NCBI GenBank assembly: GCA_036648855.1
Contig: JAVWCU010000015.1
Span: forward strand, 1-18,835
Reading direction: 5' to 3'
Origin: Faecenecus sp036648855
GTDB taxonomy: Bacteria > Bacillota_I > Bacilli_A > RF39 > UBA660
Length of the DNA: 18,835 bases
Positions within the stretch are counted from its first letter, which is position 1; each line of letters starts with the position of its first letter. A model generated the notes under the pieces. It was not told the origin of the DNA. It ran no database searches and saw only the letters and a program-made list of their open reading frames with translations. Positions 14,751 to 18,835 of this stretch are shown here, piece by piece. The position numbers were made by a program, and so were the translations under genes.

Positions 14751-14779
14751 TTGCTTTTTTAGAAACAAAGGTATATGAT
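14751..14779 (+). promoter_or_regulatory. Sigma-A-type promoter for recA
   Basis: TTGCTT (14751-14756), 17 bp, then TATGAT (14774-14779), 43 bp before the recA start. It is the best-spaced pair in the 169-bp pgsA-recA gap. Confidence 0.55.
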
Positions 14780-14822
14780 TGATATAGAAAGCAGGAATAA
14801 GTATATTCTAGGAGGGTAAGTT

Positions 14823-15848
14823 ATGAACAAGCCAACAGATAAAGATAAGGCTTTAGAACAAGTATTATTAGATATTGAAAAACAATTTGGAAAAGGTTCT
14901 ATTATGAAGTTAGGAGAGAACAAACATATGGAAGTTGATGTTTGTTCTAGTGGCTCTTTAGCATTAGATATTGCTTTAGGAGTGGGAGGATATCCTAAGG
15001 GAAGAATTATTGAAATATATGGACCAGAGTCTAGTGGTAAGACAACTTTTGCTTTACACGCAATTGCAGAGATTCAAAAAGAGGGAGGAAGAGCAGCATT
15101 TATTGATGCTGAACATGCTCTTGATCCAGTTTATGCAAAAAATTTAGGAGTTAATATAGATGAATTGTTGTTAGCTCAACCTGATACCGGAGAGCAGGCC
15201 TTGGAAATATGTGAGGCTTTAGTTCGTAGTGATGCAGTTAATATAGTAGTTATAGATTCTGTAGCGGCATTAGTTCCTCAAGCTGAAATTGATGGTGAAA
15301 TGGGGGATTCTCATGTAGGACTTCAAGCAAGACTTATGAGTCAGGCTTTAAGAAAACTTTCTGGGACAATTAGTAAAACTAAAACGACGGCAATATTTAT
15401 TAATCAGTTAAGAGAAAAGGTTGGGGTAATGTTTGGGAATCCAGAAGTTACACCAGGTGGTAGAGCACTTAAGTTTTATGCAACAATTAGATTGGATATT
15501 AGAAGAAGTGAAGCTTTAAAAATAGGGGATAGTATTGTTGGTAATAAAACAAATGTAAAGGTTGTTAAAAATAAAGTGGCTCCACCATTTAAAGTTGCAG
15601 CAGTAGAAATTATGTATGGAGAAGGGGTTTCTCATGAGGGAGAAATTATTGATCTAGCAGCAGATGCTAGTATTTTGGAAAAGAGTGGATCTTGGTACTC
15701 TTATAAGGGAGAGAAACTTGGACAAGGTAAAGAAAATGTTAAATTATTACTTAAAGATAATAAAAAGTTGTGTAAAGAATTAGAAGATAAGACTAGAGAA
15801 TATTATGGTATTCCTTTAAAGAAAAAAGAAGTAGAAAAAGCTAATTAA
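14823..15848 (+). CDS. recA: Recombinase RecA
   Basis: RecA forms ATP-dependent filaments on single-stranded DNA, drives strand exchange and triggers LexA self-cleavage. The 341-residue product has Walker A GPESSGKT (67-74), the IVVIDSVAALVP Walker B region (about 140-151), the L1 and L2 loops, and INQLREKVGVMFGNPEVTPG (about 194-213). The C-terminal tail is short and lysine/glutamate rich, against the 348 residues of Bacillus. AGGAGGG (14810-14816) precedes the ATG. It is probably monocistronic, with the putative SOS box and promoter upstream and a large hairpin terminator downstream. All core motifs are intact. Confidence 0.98.
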   Translation: MNKPTDKDKALEQVLLDIEKQFGKGSIMKLGENKHMEVDVCSSGSLALDIALGVGGYPKGRIIEIYGPESSGKTTFALHAIAEIQKEGGRAAFIDAEHALDPVYAKNLGVNIDELLLAQPDTGEQALEICEALVRSDAVNIVVIDSVAALVPQAEIDGEMGDSHVGLQARLMSQALRKLSGTISKTKTTAIFINQLREKVGVMFGNPEVTPGGRALKFYATIRLDIRRSEALKIGDSIVGNKTNVKVVKNKVAPPFKVAAVEIMYGEGVSHEGEIIDLAADASILEKSGSWYSYKGEKLGQGKENVKLLLKDNKKLCKELEDKTREYYGIPLKKKEVEKAN

Positions 15849-15862
15849 TGATATATAAAAGA

Positions 15863-15954
15863 GATTACAAGTGTGAAATAGTCAATAAAAAGTAGACATA
15901 TCTCTTTTTGTGTCTACATTTACTTTATCATTTCACAAGTGCAATCTTTTTTTT
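15863..15954. terminator. Large compound hairpin terminator after recA, overlapping the convergent gene
   Basis: An outer imperfect stem (15863-15879 with 15930-15946; 14 of 17 paired) encloses a perfect inner stem GTAGACA (15892-15898) with TGTCTAC (15911-15917). Eight Ts follow (15947-15954), as expected for recA termination. The right arm lies inside the end of the minus-strand gene and encodes its last residues and stop. On the minus strand the T-run is weaker, so bidirectional action is possible but less sure. Confidence 0.65.
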
Positions 15955-16595
15955 AATTCTTCTAGCAGGGTTTTACCTTCAAATATTACTAAGGCAGAAA
16001 TAGCAATAGTTGTGACAATAGTACATATAATTGAAGGATAGTTTATAGTTAGACAGTTAAATAAAAGGAGAATTAAGGAAGTAATTCCTAATAAACAAAT
16101 TAGCATAAAATAGATAAGGGTATTTTCTGGCTTTAGTTTCATTACTTTATTTATTGTAGTAGAGGTAACAATGGCAATGATAGTGATAATTGGTAAAATA
16201 TAATCGATTGACCAACTATGCCATCCAGTTAAAATATCCCAAGTAATTGTTAAACCGATAATAGTAATTGTTTGATAAAAGACAGAGTGTGATAAGTTAT
16301 GCCTTTTTTTAATAGTAGTTATAACTGTTATCCATGCACTGATGACACCTAGAATAACAAAGATACTCCACCATAATTTTGGACTTACAATATAATTTAT
16401 GAATAAACTTATTAAACAGGTTATAACAGAAAGAAAACTTAAACTTTTAAATAATAGGTTATATTGTTTTAAAATAGTGGGTATTTGTGGAAATGATGAT
16501 GTTTGAATTTTCTTCTGTTTAGTTAGTTTGTTTTGACACAGTGGACATTTTTGTAAATTGTCAGTAACTGTAACATGGCAGTATTCACAGTACAT
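15933..16595 (-). CDS. Zinc-ribbon membrane protein, DUF6320-like
   Basis: The 220-residue product starts with a compact zinc ribbon, CEYC at 3-6 and CPLC at 17-20, followed by a basic linker and about six membrane helices (from about residue 48 to 205). It ends in a short basic tail. This plan and the gene context match the DUF6320 proteins I recall beside alcohol acetyltransferase-family genes in gut Firmicutes; the name is recalled and was not checked by search. Function is unknown. It is the last gene of the operon, 2 bp after the acyltransferase stop, and its GGAGG lies in the final codons of that gene. The last four residues and the stop lie within the terminator stem. A role as membrane partner or exporter for the acyltransferase product is inference. 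Confidence 0.6.
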   Translation of the reverse strand: MYCEYCHVTVTDNLQKCPLCQNKLTKQKKIQTSSFPQIPTILKQYNLLFKSLSFLSVITCLISLFINYIVSPKLWWSIFVILGVISAWITVITTIKKRHNLSHSVFYQTITIIGLTITWDILTGWHSWSIDYILPIITIIAIVTSTTINKVMKLKPENTLIYFMLICLLGITSLILLLFNCLTINYPSIICTIVTTIAISALVIFEGKTLLEELKKRLHL

Positions 16596-16597
16596 AT

Positions 16598-17875
16598 TTA
16601 TTCCTCCTCATAGTAATTAGTAGATATGGAAACATCTATTCCTAGAGCTGTTAAACTTTTAAAAAAGTTTTTTTCAATATCAGAACTTATCAGTGGAGTA
16701 GTGAAACTTAGAGTTAGATTATCTGCAAATGAACATATTCCTAATTGGTGTTTATTAGTGCTGATAAGTAGAGTGAATGATTCAATATATGGCATAAGTT
16801 CTTTAGGCATTGTTATAACTCCTACATTAGAGATAGAAGCAGTAGTATTATGCTCAGTAATGTAAGCAACAAATTTTAAAACAGGATCTTTTATAAATAA
16901 GGGGATAACTCTTAAAATAGGATTATGTTCTAATGAAGCGTAGGAATTTATCAGGGGTTCTAAGGACTCAATTGTCAGTTGTTCTTTAAAAGATGAATTA
17001 AGGTAAGCAATTAGTAATTCTATTTTTTTATTATCTGAGGAAAACTTATAGTTTATATTAAAAGTGGCAAAAAAGTTTCTAGCAGATAAAGAAGGGAAGT
17101 ATTTTCTTAAATTAATGGGAATAACTAGGGCAACAGGCTTTCTTTTATCTCTGACACTCATCTCTTTTTCAATGGCTAATAAATATAAAGCTGAAGTTAG
17201 AATGGTAATAGAAGTATGGTAGGAATGAGCTAAATTTAATAATTTTGAGGTAGAGACAGTACCGGTAATTGCTCTAATTCTATATTCCTTATATTTAGGT
17301 CCAGTTTCTTGATAAGCATCAGGATTTTTCTTTTTGTTTTTTTTACCATTATTATTATAGTATTTTTGAAAACTATCATCACTGATTTGATGGACAGAGG
17401 CATCATAATTGAATTTTGGGGTTCCTTTAATATTCTTTTCATATTTAATTAGCAGATATTCATAAATAACTCTTTGGAGGAAAGTTATGGCTCCGGTTCC
17501 ATCTGTTAAAGCATGATATACTTCTAAATTTATCTTATTATTATAATAAGTTAATCTCCATAGTAGAGAAGGGATATTTTTATTATAAATAGGACTACAA
17601 AGTGGCTCTTGCTCAGGGGTAATAATTGGCTCTATATCACTGGTTTCTAGGTAATACCAAAATAAACCTTTTTTTAAGGTGGAACGGTAAATAGGAAACA
17701 TATCAAGAGTTTTATCTAGGGCAATATTTAAAATATCGACATTAATATTTTCTGTTAGGTAAGCTGAAAAACGAAATACTTTTGTATCTTGTTTACTACT
17801 AATAGAGGGAAATATCTTAGCGGCATTATCTAATCCATACCAAGGGCGGTTTTTAGTTTTATATTTTTTTGTCAT
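16598..17875 (-). CDS. Condensation-like acyltransferase (alcohol acetyltransferase family)
   Basis: This 425-residue soluble protein has the chloramphenicol-acetyltransferase/condensation-domain architecture. The catalytic HxxxDG motif is HALTDG (His121, Asp125), following a strand in VYHALTDGTGA. The N-terminal PWYGLDNAAKIFP (about 11-23) is typical of proteins annotated as alcohol acetyltransferase (AATase) in Firmicutes. Such enzymes transfer acyl groups from a thioester to a hydroxyl or amine. Substrates are unknown, and the yeast-derived name should not be taken as evidence for ester aroma synthesis. It starts directly after the TAA of the esterase gene (0 bp gap), with the ribosome binding site in that gene's last codons. 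A related alternative is a PapA-like or wax-ester-synthase-like role in making an acylated lipid. The fold call is good; the reaction is open. Confidence 0.75.
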   Translation of the reverse strand: MTKKYKTKNRPWYGLDNAAKIFPSISSKQDTKVFRFSAYLTENINVDILNIALDKTLDMFPIYRSTLKKGLFWYYLETSDIEPIITPEQEPLCSPIYNKNIPSLLWRLTYYNNKINLEVYHALTDGTGAITFLQRVIYEYLLIKYEKNIKGTPKFNYDASVHQISDDSFQKYYNNNGKKNKKKNPDAYQETGPKYKEYRIRAITGTVSTSKLLNLAHSYHTSITILTSALYLLAIEKEMSVRDKRKPVALVIPINLRKYFPSLSARNFFATFNINYKFSSDNKKIELLIAYLNSSFKEQLTIESLEPLINSYASLEHNPILRVIPLFIKDPVLKFVAYITEHNTTASISNVGVITMPKELMPYIESFTLLISTNKHQLGICSFADNLTLSFTTPLISSDIEKNFFKSLTALGIDVSISTNYYEEE

Positions 17876-18793
17876 TTAATCCTCCTTTAAAAACTGGTTG
17901 ATGATTTTATAAGTTAATTTTACTGAAGGAAAACTATAAGGGAAGCTAAAGTAACCATGAGATACTTCTGGTACCCTGACAAGTTTCACTTTGTTACCAG
18001 CATTTTTTAATATTTTGGCAAAGTATTCTCCTTCATCTCTTAGTATATCTAATTCAGCAGTAAAAATTAATGTGTTGGGGAGTTTTTTAAAGCTTTTACT
18101 GGCTAATGGACAAAAGTAGGGGTTTATTAGATCTTGATCATTATTTTTATATAGGTCAATATAGTCATTCATCCGTTGTGCTCCTAAAAAAGCAATGTTT
18201 TTATAATCATCTACTGATTTGAAGGGGGAAGTGTTATCGTATTTATTATTTAGAGCTGGATAAATAAGTATTTGTTTGTTTATTTTAAAGTCTTTGGTGT
18301 CTCTAGCTTTTAAAGAGATAGAAGCCGCTATATTTCCCCCTGCAGAGTCACCCATGATAGTAATGTCTTTATTAGTAATATAGAATAGTTCGGGATTTAA
18401 AAATATTGCTTTAGTAATAGCATAGCAATCATTGAACCCAGCTGGGAAGGGATTTTCAGGAGCTAGTCGATAATCAATTGCGACTACTAGATGGTTGGTC
18501 ATCTTAGCAATAGTGGAACAGGTCTTACTATAACTATTTATACCACCATTAACAAAACCACCACCATGATAGTAAATAATAACCTTATATATTCCTAACC
18601 TTTTAGGATAAAATAATCTAACGGGAATAGATTGATTATCTATTTCTATTTTATAATTCCATATTTTATATAGAGGCTTAAGCAAGTGAAAATGAGTAGC
18701 ATTAAATAGTATACGAGATTTCTTATATTTTTTTTTAATATCTACTTTACTACCAGGGATCTTTTTAATTATACTTTTAATTATTTTATTCAC
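17876..18793 (-). CDS. Alpha/beta hydrolase, HSL-type esterase
   Basis: The 305-residue product belongs to the hormone-sensitive-lipase branch of esterases. It has an oxyanion-hole HGGG (76-79), DYRLAPE (107-113), the nucleophile Ser150 in GDSAGG (148-153), Asp249 in ELDILRDE, and His279 in SHGYF, so the triad is complete. It probably cleaves small or acyl esters in the cytoplasm; no signal peptide is visible, though the N-terminus is basic. The start is a GTG at 18793 after GAGGG with 5 nt spacing. It is the first gene seen in the operon. Only 42 bp upstream remain in the window, so the promoter or further operon members cannot be judged. Pairing an esterase with an acyltransferase suggests making and trimming one ester product, which is inference. 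Confidence 0.85.
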   Translation of the reverse strand: MNKIIKSIIKKIPGSKVDIKKKYKKSRILFNATHFHLLKPLYKIWNYKIEIDNQSIPVRLFYPKRLGIYKVIIYYHGGGFVNGGINSYSKTCSTIAKMTNHLVVAIDYRLAPENPFPAGFNDCYAITKAIFLNPELFYITNKDITIMGDSAGGNIAASISLKARDTKDFKINKQILIYPALNNKYDNTSPFKSVDDYKNIAFLGAQRMNDYIDLYKNNDQDLINPYFCPLASKSFKKLPNTLIFTAELDILRDEGEYFAKILKNAGNKVKLVRVPEVSHGYFSFPYSFPSVKLTYKIINQFLKED

Positions 18794-18835
18794 TATATCC
18801 CTCTTTTCTTTATTATTTTTAAAGTCAGTAACCTA

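Noticed and set aside
16626..16865. Plus-strand open frame opposite the acyltransferase gene, and a minus-strand alternative frame at 17236-17442
   Set aside because: Both lie wholly inside the acyltransferase gene, in other frames, without ribosome binding sites.

Overview
The window looks like a chromosomal piece of an AT-rich, endospore-forming low-G+C Gram-positive bacterium, most likely an uncultured gut Bacilli lineage. The evidence is strong GGAGG/GGTGAT ribosome binding sites with several TTG and GTG starts, spoIVA, a type B RNase P RNA, recU, gpsB and the DnaD primosome gene. Nearly every gene has a Bacillus homologue, and TGA is used as a stop, so this is not a Mycoplasma-type code. 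A run of 100 Ns at 7256-7355 marks a scaffolding gap, which suggests a draft or metagenome-derived assembly.

Layout. (1) 1-3843: spoIVA behind a good sigma-E-like promoter, a convergent multi-pass membrane protein of the YfhO/PTPS-related type, and the nucleoid protein HU. (2) 3899-6535: cca, a tiny hydrophobic ORF, then dnaD and nth overlapping by 8 bp. (3) 6570-8134: a TasA/camelysin-like exported protein, the assembly gap, and a ZIP metal transporter. (4) 8142-11613, minus strand: recU and a class A penicillin-binding protein, translationally coupled. (5) 11614-13514: a structured intergenic region, an unrecognised gene, a 32-codon small ORF, gpsB and rnpB. (6) 13552-15848: a short RodZ/YmfM-like protein, pgsA, and recA behind a LexA-type palindrome. 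(7) 15863-18793, minus strand: a tight three-gene operon encoding an HSL-type esterase, a condensation-like (alcohol acetyltransferase family) acyltransferase and a zinc-ribbon membrane protein (DUF6320-like).

The window fuses three gene neighbourhoods known from Bacillus: spoIVA-hbs; cca..dnaD-nth..ponA-recU..gpsB-rnpB; and ymfM-pgsA..recA. The genes between these anchors have been lost or replaced. The core genes serve sporulation coat assembly, chromosome packaging, tRNA maturation, replication initiation, DNA repair and recombination, and septal or peripheral wall synthesis.

The least understood parts are the terminal esterase/acyltransferase/DUF6320 operon, the TasA-like gene next to the gap, the unrecognised gene at 12005, two small ORFs with strong ribosome binding sites (5122-5196 and 12539-12637), and a promoter that runs directly into a terminator-like hairpin (12660-12718). 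I saw no tRNA gene, CRISPR array, insertion sequence, prophage gene or replication origin.
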